A stretch of DNA of 64,000 bases from Candidatus Binataceae bacterium. GTDB lineage: Bacteria > Desulfobacterota > Binatia > Binatales > Binataceae. The DNA is taken from positions 64,430 to 128,429 of the forward strand of contig DATGHL010000047.1 of assembly GCA_035308025.1 (NCBI GenBank), given 5' to 3'. Below the pieces are notes generated by a model. The model worked only from the letters and a program-made list of their open reading frames with translations. It was not told where the DNA came from and searched no databases. Below, piece by piece: positions 8,210 to 16,410 of the stretch. The position numbers were made by a program, and so were the translations under genes. Numbering within the stretch: the stretch's first letter is position 1; the number at the start of each line of letters is the position of its first letter.

Positions 8210-9241
8210 ATGGCGCTACAGACCGGCGTGGGCGATTACCATTACGAAATCGTCGAGAATTGGGCGCGGATGCCCGCCGGCCCCAACGGCTGGAACTACG
8301 ACATCGCCGGCGTCGGCATCGACCGCAAGGAGCGGGTCTATCTTTTCAATCGCGGCGATACGCCAATCATCATCGTCGATCGCGACGGCAAATTTCTCCA
8401 TAGCTGGGGCGACAAGAAAACCTTTCCCAACGCTCACGCCGTCACGATGGGTCTTGACGACACCATCTGGCTGACCGACACCTTCGATCACACGGTGCGC
8501 AAGTGTACGCTCGAGGGCGAAATCCTGATGACGATCGGCACGCCCGGCAAGCCCGCGCCTGCGATGAGCGGGCTGCCCTTCTATCAATGCACTCACGTCG
8601 CGATTCATCCGAATACCGGCGAACTCTTCATCTCCGACGGCTACGGCAACGCCAAAGTGCACAAATACACTCCCGACGGCCGCTTGATCTATTCGTGGGG
8701 CGAGCCCGGCAACGAGCCCGGTCAATTCAGTCTGCCGCACAATATCTGTACCGACCGCGACGGCTACGTGTACGTCGCCGATCGGCACAACCATCGCGTT
8801 CAGGTCTTTACGCCGCACGGCAAGCTCGAGGCGATCTGGACCGGGATGGCGTTGCCGTGCGGCATGTGTATCGACACCGCGAGCCCGGAACAGTTGTGCT
8901 ACATCGGCGAGCTGAGTTCAGCGTGGTGGGGCGGGATCGGTCCGGCCGGCTTCTGGCCGATCTGGAACGGCGCGCGCACGATGGGGCCGCGGGTCAGCAT
9001 CTGGAGCCTCGACGGCCGCCTGCTCGCCAAGCTCTGCGACAACGGGCAGGGGGAAGAGCCCGATCAGCTCACCGCGCCGCACGGCATCTGCGTCGATCGC
9101 GAGGGCAATATCTACGTCGCTGAAGTCTCGTGGTCGATCGCGAAAATGTTCAATCAGGGCCAGGCGTCCGACCGTCCGATCAGAAACGCGGTCAAGCTCA
9201 AACGGCTGCGGCGCACGAATCGCGGGCACCACCAAGCGTGA
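8210..9241 (+). CDS. NHL-repeat beta-propeller protein, peptidyl-amidoglycolate lyase-like
   Basis: Start ATG at 8210, after a purine-rich GGTGGAGGA; the frame is open upstream but runs through the flanking repeat. 343 residues with at least five NHL repeats (GVGIDRKERVYLFNRGDTPIIIVDRDG; HVAIHPNTGELFISDGYGNAKVHKY; HNICTDRDGYVYVADRHNHRVQVF; HGICVDREGNIYVAEV), giving a six-bladed propeller as in the PAL domain of peptide-amidating enzymes. No signal peptide is visible. In catabolic regions such proteins are often annotated as lyases or lactonase-like hydrolases; the actual activity is unknown. It was probably the divergent partner of the thiolase gene before the ISP gene separated them. Confidence 0.8.
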   Translation: MALQTGVGDYHYEIVENWARMPAGPNGWNYDIAGVGIDRKERVYLFNRGDTPIIIVDRDGKFLHSWGDKKTFPNAHAVTMGLDDTIWLTDTFDHTVRKCTLEGEILMTIGTPGKPAPAMSGLPFYQCTHVAIHPNTGELFISDGYGNAKVHKYTPDGRLIYSWGEPGNEPGQFSLPHNICTDRDGYVYVADRHNHRVQVFTPHGKLEAIWTGMALPCGMCIDTASPEQLCYIGELSSAWWGGIGPAGFWPIWNGARTMGPRVSIWSLDGRLLAKLCDNGQGEEPDQLTAPHGICVDREGNIYVAEVSWSIAKMFNQGQASDRPIRNAVKLKRLRRTNRGHHQA

Positions 9242-9250
9242 AAATCGCGG

Positions 9251-9877
9251 CTAGAACAATTTGCGCTGCGCGGCCGTCCAGACCGGCGCGAAGGAACGCC
9301 GATGGATCGCACTTGGGCCAACCCGGTCGAGCGCTGCGAAATGCTCCGCGGTGCAGTAGCCCTTATGCCGCGCGAAGCCGTACTCAGGATACAGCGCGTC
9401 GTACTCGAGCATCATGCGGTCGCGCGTGACCTTGGCGATAATCGAGGCCGCGGCGATACAGAAGCTCTTGCGGTCGCCGCCGACGATTCGGGTCTGTGGC
9501 AGCTTGAGTTCGGGGATACGGCGGCCATCGACCAGCACGTGATCGGGCGACAGCGTCAGAGCCTGCAAGGCGCGCGCGCTCGCCGCCATCGTCGCCCAGA
9601 AGATGTTGAGCTGATCGATCTCGCCCGGCGTGGCGATTCCTACGCCGACCGCGAGCGCTTTTTCCTTGATACGCGGAAAGAGCGCCTCGCGCCGCTCGGG
9701 CGGTAACTGCTTCGAGTCGTTCACGCCGCGAATGAAAATTTCCTGCTCGAAGATCACCGCCGCGGCCACCACCGGTCCGGCCATCGGACCGACGCCGGCT
9801 TCGTCCACTCCGGCAACGACGCGCACGCCCTCACGCCAGAGCTTGCGTTCGTAACGCAGTGTCGGATGCCCGCTCAT
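9251..9877 (-). CDS. rnhB: Ribonuclease HII
   Basis: 208 residues, typical length. It removes ribonucleotides and RNA primers from RNA/DNA hybrids in the cytoplasm. The catalytic Asp25-Glu26 lie in AGVDEAGVGPMAGP, the third acidic residue in DHVLVDGRRIP, and the family signature GGDRKSFCIAAASIIAKVTRD is intact. It converges on the NHL gene (9 bp between the stops) and lies 25 bp downstream of the PH-domain protein gene on the same strand, so the two may be co-transcribed. Confidence 0.96.
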   Translation of the reverse strand: MSGHPTLRYERKLWREGVRVVAGVDEAGVGPMAGPVVAAAVIFEQEIFIRGVNDSKQLPPERREALFPRIKEKALAVGVGIATPGEIDQLNIFWATMAASARALQALTLSPDHVLVDGRRIPELKLPQTRIVGGDRKSFCIAAASIIAKVTRDRMMLEYDALYPEYGFARHKGYCTAEHFAALDRVGPSAIHRRSFAPVWTAAQRKLF

Positions 9878-9902
9878 CTCACAAACTTCCTTCGCCCCAC
9901 GC

Positions 9903-10442
9903 TCAGGCGAGGCGCTTCAAGCGCGCGCGGCGGAGGATCTCCGCGACCTGCTCAGGGTCGGGGATGTCGGTCAGGCGGATGAGAAACTCCGCGCTCGCGG
10001 CCGACGCTATCATTATGTTACCGAGCCCGAGGAGTCGTTGTATCACCGAGCGATCGACTTCGATCGAGCGCACGTCGGCGAGCTCCATCTCGCGGCGCCG
10101 GCTCGCCAACAACCCGCGCCGCTCGATCAGGCGATCGGAGGTCAGGCTCCAACTGATTTGCCGCCGCGCCAGCGCAATCATCGCGAAGACCACGACCGCG
10201 AGCGCGATCAGCACGAGGCCGCCGCGCGGGCTGCCCGCACGCGCTACGAGCAGATAAACGCCGCTACCGAGTATCGCGAGCGCGATTACAATCTCGCGCG
10301 CGAAATGCCACCACGACGGCAAAATCCGGCTGAGTGCATACTCGCGCACGGCGTCGGGACGCGGCGCCTGGAGCCGCGTCCCGCAGCGCGAACAAAAGGC
10401 CGCACCGGTGACGGCTTCAGTCCCGCATTGTGCGCATCGCAT
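9903..10442 (-). CDS. Zinc-ribbon, bacterial PH-domain (bPH2/DUF304) membrane protein
   Basis: 179 residues. N-terminal zinc ribbon with Cys3, Cys6, Cys17 and Cys20 (CAQC, CSRC), two transmembrane segments (about residues 47-64 and 75-90), then a bPH_2 domain (ISWSLTSDRLIERRGLLASRRREMELADVRSIEV, RLLGLGNIMIASA). Such proteins are small inner-membrane proteins of unclear role. It diverges from the LLM oxidoreductase gene and precedes rnhB on the same strand. Confidence 0.85.
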   Translation of the reverse strand: MRCAQCGTEAVTGAAFCSRCGTRLQAPRPDAVREYALSRILPSWWHFAREIVIALAILGSGVYLLVARAGSPRGGLVLIALAVVVFAMIALARRQISWSLTSDRLIERRGLLASRRREMELADVRSIEVDRSVIQRLLGLGNIMIASAASAEFLIRLTDIPDPEQVAEILRRARLKRLA

Positions 10443-10511
10443 CGTGCTTACCTTGGGTTTCGGCGCTGCCGGGTTGACACTTTAAAGGCGGAATATGTTA
10501 CTTCTCGGCGT

Positions 10512-11354
10512 ATGAAATTCGGATTATTCGGCATCAATTTCGGTCCTTGCGCTAATCCGTCGATTGCTGCAACCGTCGCGCGCGCCGCAGAGGAGGCCGG
10601 CTTCGAGAGCCTCTGGACGGGAGAGCATATCGTGCTGCCCGAGCCGCAAGCGCCGCCTTCGCCCGTTCCGGCCAATACTCCCTTCATCGATTGTGCGGTC
10701 TCCCTGGCGTTTATCGCCGCGCATACCAAACGCGTGAAGCTTGGCACCGGCATCGTCATATTGCCACAGCGCAATCCGGTTGTACTCGCCAAGGAATTGG
10801 CGTCGGTGGATGTGCTGTCGAACGGCCGCCTCATCTTCGGCATCGGAGTGGGCTACCTCAAGCCCGAGTTCGATGCGATCGGCGCGCCGTTCGATCATAA
10901 AGGCGCGCGCAGCGAGGAATTTCTCGCCGCGATGATCGCGCTCTGGAGCATGGAGCAGCCCGAGTATCACGGCCGTTTCGTCAACTTCGGCGGGATCAAT
11001 GCGATGCCGCGTCCGGTGCAAAAGCCCCATCCCGAGATAGTTTTCGGCGGCCATACGAAAGAAGCCTATTCACGCAGCGCACGGCTGGCCAAAGGATGGT
11101 TCGGCTTTGCCCTCGACGTTGGGGCAACCGTCGCCTGTATCGACGGGTTGAAATCCGCCTGCGCCGCGGCCGGGCGAAAGTTCGAGGATCTTGAAATCAG
11201 CGTCTGTCCGCGCGGACGAGTCGATCGCGACGCCGCCAAACGCTTCGCCGACGCCGGTGTCCAGCGCCTGATTCTGCTGCATGGTGCACGCGACGAAGCG
11301 GGCATCCTCAAGGCTGTCGCTGACACCCAGCGTGAATTGATCGGCCACGTTTGA
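10512..11354 (+). CDS. LLM-class F420-dependent oxidoreductase
   Basis: Start ATG at 10512 gives MKFGLFGINFGPCANPS, the normal N-terminus; the much longer open frame upstream is antisense to the PH-domain gene. 280 residues with the luciferase-like TIM-barrel pattern: ESLWTGEHIVLP, KLGTGIVILPQRNPVVLAKELASVDVLSNGRLIFGIGVGY and HPEIVFGGH. It resembles the TIGR03619 group, which use coenzyme F420 and often act in detoxification or secondary metabolism. Cofactor preference (F420 versus FMN) cannot be settled from sequence alone. It is monocistronic. Confidence 0.87.
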   Translation: MKFGLFGINFGPCANPSIAATVARAAEEAGFESLWTGEHIVLPEPQAPPSPVPANTPFIDCAVSLAFIAAHTKRVKLGTGIVILPQRNPVVLAKELASVDVLSNGRLIFGIGVGYLKPEFDAIGAPFDHKGARSEEFLAAMIALWSMEQPEYHGRFVNFGGINAMPRPVQKPHPEIVFGGHTKEAYSRSARLAKGWFGFALDVGATVACIDGLKSACAAAGRKFEDLEISVCPRGRVDRDAAKRFADAGVQRLILLHGARDEAGILKAVADTQRELIGHV

Positions 11355-11657
11355 TCACAAAACCTGAGTCGATTCGCACCCTCCAAAGCCCGATGAGCAC
11401 GGGAGTCGACGTGGCGAGATTTTTTGGTCGTCGTCTTCGACAACTGAATGGAGCTGAGCTGATTCCTGTTCCGCCACATCGAGCCAGCACGGCTCTTTTA
11501 GTGACAATAGCGCCAAAATCTTGACGCTATCCAGCAGTCATAGACTTCTTTTTCCTTTCGTTACAATGCTTTTAGTCGTTTTGACTGATGGCACATCGCT
11601 TGCACTTCTCGTAGGTTGTTCCAAAAGGAACTTTATACTAGCCTAAGGGGGGACGCG
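11355..11657 (+). promoter_or_regulatory. AT-richer intergenic region with a hairpin before the HTH gene
   Basis: 303 bp without a gene. At 11618-11631 there is a perfect 5-bp inverted repeat, GTTCCAAAAGGAAC, directly followed by a TATACT box at 11634-11639. The box, palindrome and the AAGGGGGGA ribosome site at 11645 form a plausible promoter-operator for the HTH protein at 11658, possibly autoregulated. No convincing -35 element is correctly spaced. Confidence 0.35.
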
Positions 11658-11861
11658 ATGCAGACGGAGAGCAGTCACGTAATGACGGTCAAGGAGCTTT
11701 CAGATTATCTCAAGGTTCATCCTTCGACGGTCTATCGCCAATTGAAACGCGGGAGCCTGCCGGCCTTTAAGATGGGCAGTGACTGGCGCTTCAATATCGA
11801 ATCGATCGACCGGTGGCGGCTGGAGCAGGATAGCCTCAAGGGCGATCGCGAACTGGACTGA
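11658..11861 (+). CDS. Small excisionase/MerR-type helix-turn-helix protein
   Basis: 67 residues starting at the ATG at 11658, after AAGGGGGGA. Almost the whole protein is one winged-helix excisionase-type domain: MTVKELSDYLKVHPSTVYRQLKRGSLPAFKMGSDWRF, then a recognition extension SIDRWRLEQ. Such stand-alone domains bind DNA as small regulators or as phage-type excisionases. No integrase is adjacent. A second protein of the same design is at 37736-37930. The palindrome upstream may be its own operator. Confidence 0.85.
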   Translation: MQTESSHVMTVKELSDYLKVHPSTVYRQLKRGSLPAFKMGSDWRFNIESIDRWRLEQDSLKGDRELD

Positions 11862-11900
11862 GGATCAAGGCGGCGGGGCAAGAGGGGGGCGGAAGGCGCT

Positions 11901-13889
11901 TCAAACAGCGCCTTCCGCCGCCGCCATTATGGTCTCCAGGTAATTAAGCGTCAGCCCGCCCCGAACAGGATCGATCCGCCCAACCATCACCATCACGCGA
12001 GCGTTGGCCGAGAGATTCGGCGCGCCGCGCAAACTGCCGCGCACGGCGTATGCGTCCAATTCTGCGCTGGCGCCGTCGCGGCCCACCGTGGCCTCAAGCG
12101 GTCGCTCGAGCGCGTGCCGCTTGAGATAGATCAAAGTCCAGTAGCGTTTAGCCCGGCGTTCAAGCTGGCGTCCTTCATCCTCGCCCGCTTCGGCCGCGGC
12201 CAACACCGCCATCAATTCCTCCCGCGTATAAGCCGGCGCGGGAGCCTCGCCCGTTATCGCGATTAACTGCCTTTGCAGAACCAAATCCAGGTAGCGCCGG
12301 ATGGGTGAACTCGCCTGCACATAGCATTCGAGTCCGACCCCGGCGTGGAACTCAGGATAGAGCGAGAGCCGCGCGCGCTGCGCGAGTGTGTTGTCCATCG
12401 GATTCGGCTGGACTCGATAGATCATCGGCGCGCCACGGTCGGCGCCAAGGCGCGCCGCGATATAGTTGCTCAACACCATCAGCTCGGCGACCAGCTCGCG
12501 GCTGGGCGAGGCCGGATCGATAATCCGGATGTCGATCTGATCGCCGACTACGGTGACTTTGGGTTCGCGCCGCTGAATCAACCGCGCGCCAGCAGCGCGA
12601 CGGCGTTCCCGCAGTATCACGGTCGCCTCGCGCAATCGCGCGAGCAGAGCGGCATTCTCTGTTTCGATCGCGGCGTCCGCAATTATGGCGTCCGCCTGAT
12701 CGTAGGTCAGACGCGCATCCACGCATATCAGCTCCGGGTAGAGTTCATAGCTGGTCACTTCGCCGGTAGCTGACAAGCTTACGTCGGTAGTCAGCACGTG
12801 ACGTTCGGCGGCGGCGCGCAGACTGGCGCGATCGGTTGAGACCGCGTCAGGCAGCATCCTCACCGTGGTCTCCGGCAGATAGACCGTCGTTCCGCGCGCG
12901 GCGGCTTCGACGTCCATCGGACCGCCCTTGGCGACGAAGTCGGCGACCAATGCGATATGGACGCGGACGCGAAAGCCGCCGCCGGGCAGCGTTTCGCAGG
13001 CGAGCGCGTCGTCAATCTCGACGGTTTCGGCGTCATCGATCGTGACCGTCCGATGCGCGGCGCCGGCCGCGCGTCGCGGCGTCGCGCCGTTGAGAGCCTC
13101 CTGCGTCGCGGCCGCGCTGAAGTTGGTGCGCAGGCCACCGATCAGGGCGTAACGCGGTCCGTCCGGCCGCGCGCCCAGGCGCTCGAGAATTTCGTAGGCG
13201 GCCTCGGCCGGCGTCAGCTCGCCGGCAACCGCCTCGAGCATCGTTGCGGTCTCGCGGTTGCGCGTAAATGGATTTTCGAGGTAGCGGGTCAGCTCCTCGA
13301 TCAACGGCGCAGCCTCGGCTATCGGCGACTGCGGACCATCTTCAAGCAAGCTAGCGAGCAGCCGGCGCTTTTGGCGGCCGCCCTCGCTGCGCAGGCGGGT
13401 GCGCTGATGCTGTGTGCGGAGCCGCTCGACCTGTTCCGCGCTGCGCGGGACGAATTCCATGTGGCGGCGCACAAAATAGAGCCGGTCATTGAGCAGCGCC
13501 TCGAGCATCACGGCAATCTCGACCGGCGCGGCGTGCCCAAAAAAGATTTCGGCGAGAGCCGTCGCGCTGCGGCCGCGCTGGTCTTCCTGGACAATCTCCC
13601 AAAGCAGATTCAGATCGAGTTCGCCCGCAAGCCGCTCGTGCTCGAGCTTCAATGCGGCGAGCAGCTCGCGCGCGTTTTCGTGCGTGGCCGGACGATCCGG
13701 ATGGCGGACCAGCACCAAATCGCGCGGAATTTTGCGCTCCGCGCCGGAGCCCTCGGCGACAACGACCTGATCGGCGTACTCGCGCAGCGCCACCGCCGCG
13801 CGCAGGCGGCCGTCGTCGAGGTACTCGACGATAATTCCTGAATATTTTCCGGTAGCAGCCAATTTCGCCTGCGCTTCGCCGATGCTCAT
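11901..13889 (-). CDS. RNB-domain 3'-5' exoribonuclease (RNase II/R family)
   Basis: 662 residues. The RNB catalytic core starts near residue 280 with RTVTIDDAETVEIDDALACE (the Asp cluster that binds Mg2+) and runs through RVHIALVADFVAKGGPMD, TTVYLPETTVRMLP and the C-terminal SSPIRRYLDLVLQRQL. The N-terminal third has no recognisable pair of cold-shock domains, and the S1 end (VRGSLRGAPNLSANARVMVMVGRIDP) is short, so it resembles the compact RNB enzymes of cyanobacteria and plastids more than E. coli RNase R. Role: RNA turnover in the cytoplasm. Single gene, convergent with the HTH gene. Confidence 0.9.
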   Translation of the reverse strand: MSIGEAQAKLAATGKYSGIIVEYLDDGRLRAAVALREYADQVVVAEGSGAERKIPRDLVLVRHPDRPATHENARELLAALKLEHERLAGELDLNLLWEIVQEDQRGRSATALAEIFFGHAAPVEIAVMLEALLNDRLYFVRRHMEFVPRSAEQVERLRTQHQRTRLRSEGGRQKRRLLASLLEDGPQSPIAEAAPLIEELTRYLENPFTRNRETATMLEAVAGELTPAEAAYEILERLGARPDGPRYALIGGLRTNFSAAATQEALNGATPRRAAGAAHRTVTIDDAETVEIDDALACETLPGGGFRVRVHIALVADFVAKGGPMDVEAAARGTTVYLPETTVRMLPDAVSTDRASLRAAAERHVLTTDVSLSATGEVTSYELYPELICVDARLTYDQADAIIADAAIETENAALLARLREATVILRERRRAAGARLIQRREPKVTVVGDQIDIRIIDPASPSRELVAELMVLSNYIAARLGADRGAPMIYRVQPNPMDNTLAQRARLSLYPEFHAGVGLECYVQASSPIRRYLDLVLQRQLIAITGEAPAPAYTREELMAVLAAAEAGEDEGRQLERRAKRYWTLIYLKRHALERPLEATVGRDGASAELDAYAVRGSLRGAPNLSANARVMVMVGRIDPVRGGLTLNYLETIMAAAEGAV

Positions 13890-13973
13890 TGCGGCCGCGG
13901 GCTGCGCGGTTAACGATCCCGCTCGCAGGCCTTTGATCCGACTACGCGGACGTGACTATATGGGTCGAGCGCG

Positions 13974-14192
13974 ATGGAAGAAAGAAAGCTTGAGCTGACG
14001 ATCACGGAGGAGCTCTATCGGGAGCTTCAGCGGATCGCCGAGGCGGTCGGCGACGACAACCTCGCCGGCGTCGCGACGGCCGGTTTGGCTCAATGGATAG
14101 GATGGCGCACGGCTGAACTCGACAGTCGCGACCCGGCGCAGAGGTATTTCGTCAATGAGGCGCTGGACGCGCTCCTCGAGGGCAAGAAGTAG
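13974..14192 (+). CDS. Small conserved-looking protein, ribbon-helix-helix-like
   Basis: 72 residues, soluble and acidic. The start LELTITEELYRELQRIAEAVG (a strand followed by a helix) resembles CopG/MetJ ribbon-helix-helix proteins, but the rest (LAQWIGWRTAELD, FVNEALDALLEGKK) is not diagnostic. It diverges from the RNB exoribonuclease gene (84 bp apart) and is followed by a hairpin. No toxin partner is adjacent. Function unknown. Confidence 0.65.
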   Translation: MEERKLELTITEELYRELQRIAEAVGDDNLAGVATAGLAQWIGWRTAELDSRDPAQRYFVNEALDALLEGKK

Positions 14193-14207
14193 GTTTTCGT
14201 TCTCGTT

Positions 14208-14226
14208 GAGCGCGCAGCACGCGCTC
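14208..14226. terminator. Hairpin between convergent genes
   Basis: GAGCGCG-CAGCA-CGCGCTC, a 7-bp perfect stem in the 35 bp between the stops of the small RHH-like gene and the lipoprotein gene. It could serve both strands; neither side has a long T-run. Confidence 0.45.
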
Positions 14227-14227
14227 A

Positions 14228-14959
14228 TTACCACGGACGGTTGATGATCTGCGTGTCCCCGCTCTCGCCGTCAACCAGCACCATCTGAAGCTGCCGATAG
14301 TTGCCCTTGGGGAAAAAGACATAGCCGCTCACGGTAAAATCATGAGCGACAGAGCTCGGCTGCAGCGCGAGCGCGTTGAGCTGCGTATTAGCTTGCTGTT
14401 CGGCTTTCTGCGGTCCGGCGGCAGCACCCTCCAGGCCGCCCTCAGCGGCCCCGATCGCACCGCCGACCCCGGCGCCGACTGCGCCGCTGCCGAGCAGCGA
14501 TCCCGCGACAGCGCCTACTCCGGTGCCGACCGCACCCAGGATTAGGCCGCTGGTCGCCGCGCTCGTGAGCGCGGCCTTAAGGTCGCCGGCGCCGCCCGCC
14601 TGCCGGGCGGCCTCGGCGGCAGGCAACGGCGCAATCCGATTGCCGCCCTCATCGAGGGCAAAAATCTGGCTGGGCACGACGGACAACGGCGCGTCAGAGC
14701 CGTTCGCTATCGAGACATAGACCGGTTGCACCGCGCCGATCGTCGCGCCCGGCTGCGAGGTGACGGCGAGCTGCCCGGCCTGCGGGGCCGCAACAACCTT
14801 GGGCATATCCTTGATCGGCGCGTCGGCAACGGCGCAGCCGCCCAGCGTGAGTGCGAGCGCAGCAAGCATGACGCGCTGCGCCAATTCACGGGGGTGGAGG
14901 GTCCAACGACAAAGCCTCGGCGCGCGCAAGTCAAACAGATTGATCTTAAAGGTACGCAT
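14228..14959 (-). CDS. Lipoprotein with glycine-zipper segment
   Basis: The lipobox is clear: MLAALALTLGGC-AVAD, so the mature protein is anchored by its Cys. The start is uncertain: ATG at 14959 gives a long 30-residue lead before the signal peptide, ATG at 14869 would start right at it. Middle: a glycine-zipper membrane-inserting stretch (LILGAVGTGVGAVAGSLLGSG, then GAVGAGVGGAIGAAEGG). C-terminus: beta-rich HDFTVSGYVFFPKGNYRQLQMVLVDGESGD. Gly-zipper lipoproteins of this kind sit at the outer membrane; function unknown. It follows no obvious operon partner. Confidence 0.72.
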   Translation of the reverse strand: MRTFKINLFDLRAPRLCRWTLHPRELAQRVMLAALALTLGGCAVADAPIKDMPKVVAAPQAGQLAVTSQPGATIGAVQPVYVSIANGSDAPLSVVPSQIFALDEGGNRIAPLPAAEAARQAGGAGDLKAALTSAATSGLILGAVGTGVGAVAGSLLGSGAVGAGVGGAIGAAEGGLEGAAAGPQKAEQQANTQLNALALQPSSVAHDFTVSGYVFFPKGNYRQLQMVLVDGESGDTQIINRPW

Positions 14960-15094
14960 TTGGCTTCTATAATCTTCACACAACGCCGGATTCAGCAAGC
15001 GTTGCGTGGTTAATCCTAATACGCCGAATGTAAGACGACGTTTCACCTGGCCAATTCATTCAAGGAACCGCGAATTCAGCCCGAGCCGGCGTCC

Positions 15095-15979
15095 TTACTC
15101 ATGGTTATTCAGATGCCCGCTCGCGCCAAGCCCATAGACCATCGCGGTCTTGGTGCTGCCGAGTTTGATCCAATCGGCGCAATCCAGCTGGACCGTTTTA
15201 TAGAACTCCTCCGAGAGCTCGAGGGCTTCCTTGTTGACCTCTTCCAAATGGTCGAACTTGCACTGAAAGGCGAATTCTCCCGACAGCGATTTTTCCAGTG
15301 CCCGGCTTCGCCATATTGCGATTGTGGTTTTGCCTTTGAAGTGATGGCCGAAGTGGATCATGCCCAGTGTGTTTTGTACTTCCTCGACCGCCATATTATT
15401 GACCAGCGCCATTTTGGTCCTGGGGCGTATGTCTATCTGCTTCAAAGTCGGAAAGGCGCGGGCGATGTCTTCGATGCCGCGATCGAGCTCAATTTTTGGC
15501 GAAATGAGCACGCAGCCGTGAGAATACACACTGCGCATCCCGCCCAGACGATCGCGCTCTAGCAGCAGCTCCTCTTTAAATTTTATTTCTTCGTGCCCTC
15601 CCAGGTGCGGGCGGACGTCAATTGCGGCAGCGTCTTTGAGGTCAGGGGCGCGATATTTGAAAGTCAGCTCGTGATCGGGCCGTGGCCATCCCTGGTCGTA
15701 GAAAGTTCGCTTGCGGAGGATGAAATGGTGGTTGAAGAGGTCGAACTCCGGCGTGTCGTAGAAGAGCACCTCGCGTACCTGACTATCAAATGCATTATCG
15801 TCGACGTCGACTTTGAGGTGAAGCTTCTTGAGAGTCCTGGAGGCCGTTTCCCAAAATTCGAGAAAGCCATTTTTACTCGTGAACCTGTCAGGCTCGAGCA
15901 GTATTTTATATTCGCGATAGTGAACAACATCGCCGGGCAAGTGCTGCGTTTCCGGATGCTTGCTTATGTGCTTTTCCAT
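15095..15979 (-). CDS. CYTH/triphosphate-tunnel-like protein, uncertain
   Basis: About 294 residues; ATG at 15979 (MEKHISKHPE) is preferred, ATG at 16021 is possible. Alternating charged beta strands suggest a CYTH/VTC-like tunnel fold: YREYKILLEPD near the start (an ExK like the ExExK metal motif, but the first Glu is missing), REVLFYDTPEFDLFNHHFILRKRTFY, DHELTFKYRAPD and PRTKMALVN. Proteins of this fold hydrolyse or polymerise inorganic phosphates. The match is by pattern only, and I do not recognise a named family. No signal peptide or membrane segment; no operon partner. A 430-bp gap separates it from the divergent tannase gene. Confidence 0.6.
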   Translation of the reverse strand: MEKHISKHPETQHLPGDVVHYREYKILLEPDRFTSKNGFLEFWETASRTLKKLHLKVDVDDNAFDSQVREVLFYDTPEFDLFNHHFILRKRTFYDQGWPRPDHELTFKYRAPDLKDAAAIDVRPHLGGHEEIKFKEELLLERDRLGGMRSVYSHGCVLISPKIELDRGIEDIARAFPTLKQIDIRPRTKMALVNNMAVEEVQNTLGMIHFGHHFKGKTTIAIWRSRALEKSLSGEFAFQCKFDHLEEVNKEALELSEEFYKTVQLDCADWIKLGSTKTAMVYGLGASGHLNNHE

Positions 15980-16410
15980 CGCCCGAATTTCACCATATTT
16001 CCGCGGACCAGCCAAGATCATTACCGCCGGCCCGCTTCTATTTCCGGTGAATTAGCCGAGCACTCTGTCCGAAATGACGAGTTTGTCCAAAACTGCGATC
16101 TCGGCCGCCTTTGGCCCGAGACAAGTCCAGAGCCCTGGGTTTCCTAATCACTCCTGGCTGTCCCACTCGCGCCGACGAGGAACACTAATCGTCCTGATTT
16201 TCGGGTTTGAGTCACCATCCAGCCTCTCCTTATTTTGTCAATCGTGCCGGCAAACCGAAGCAATTGAGGCGGTTGTCGGTCGATCGCTTGGCCACCAGGC
16301 AGCAGGCACACCTCCTGCACTAAGTCAGACCCGACGGTCGCCCGGACGATTCGCACATGACGCGATAGACGGGACGACCATATCTGTTGAACCGTCGGGG
16401 GATCATCGGA
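15980..16410. other. Gap between CYTH-like gene and tannase gene
   Basis: Divergent promoter region of about 430 bp. Short open frames exist but none has a ribosome site or family signal. I see no strong palindrome, repeat or RNA fold in it. Confidence 0.5.

Noticed and set aside
10038..10511. N-terminal extension of the LLM oxidoreductase
   Set aside because: The segment is antisense to the PH-domain gene and the conserved N-terminus begins at 10512.
12957..13841. Open frame on the + strand opposite the RNB exoribonuclease
   Set aside because: No family pattern, no ribosome site, fully inside a well-supported gene on the other strand.
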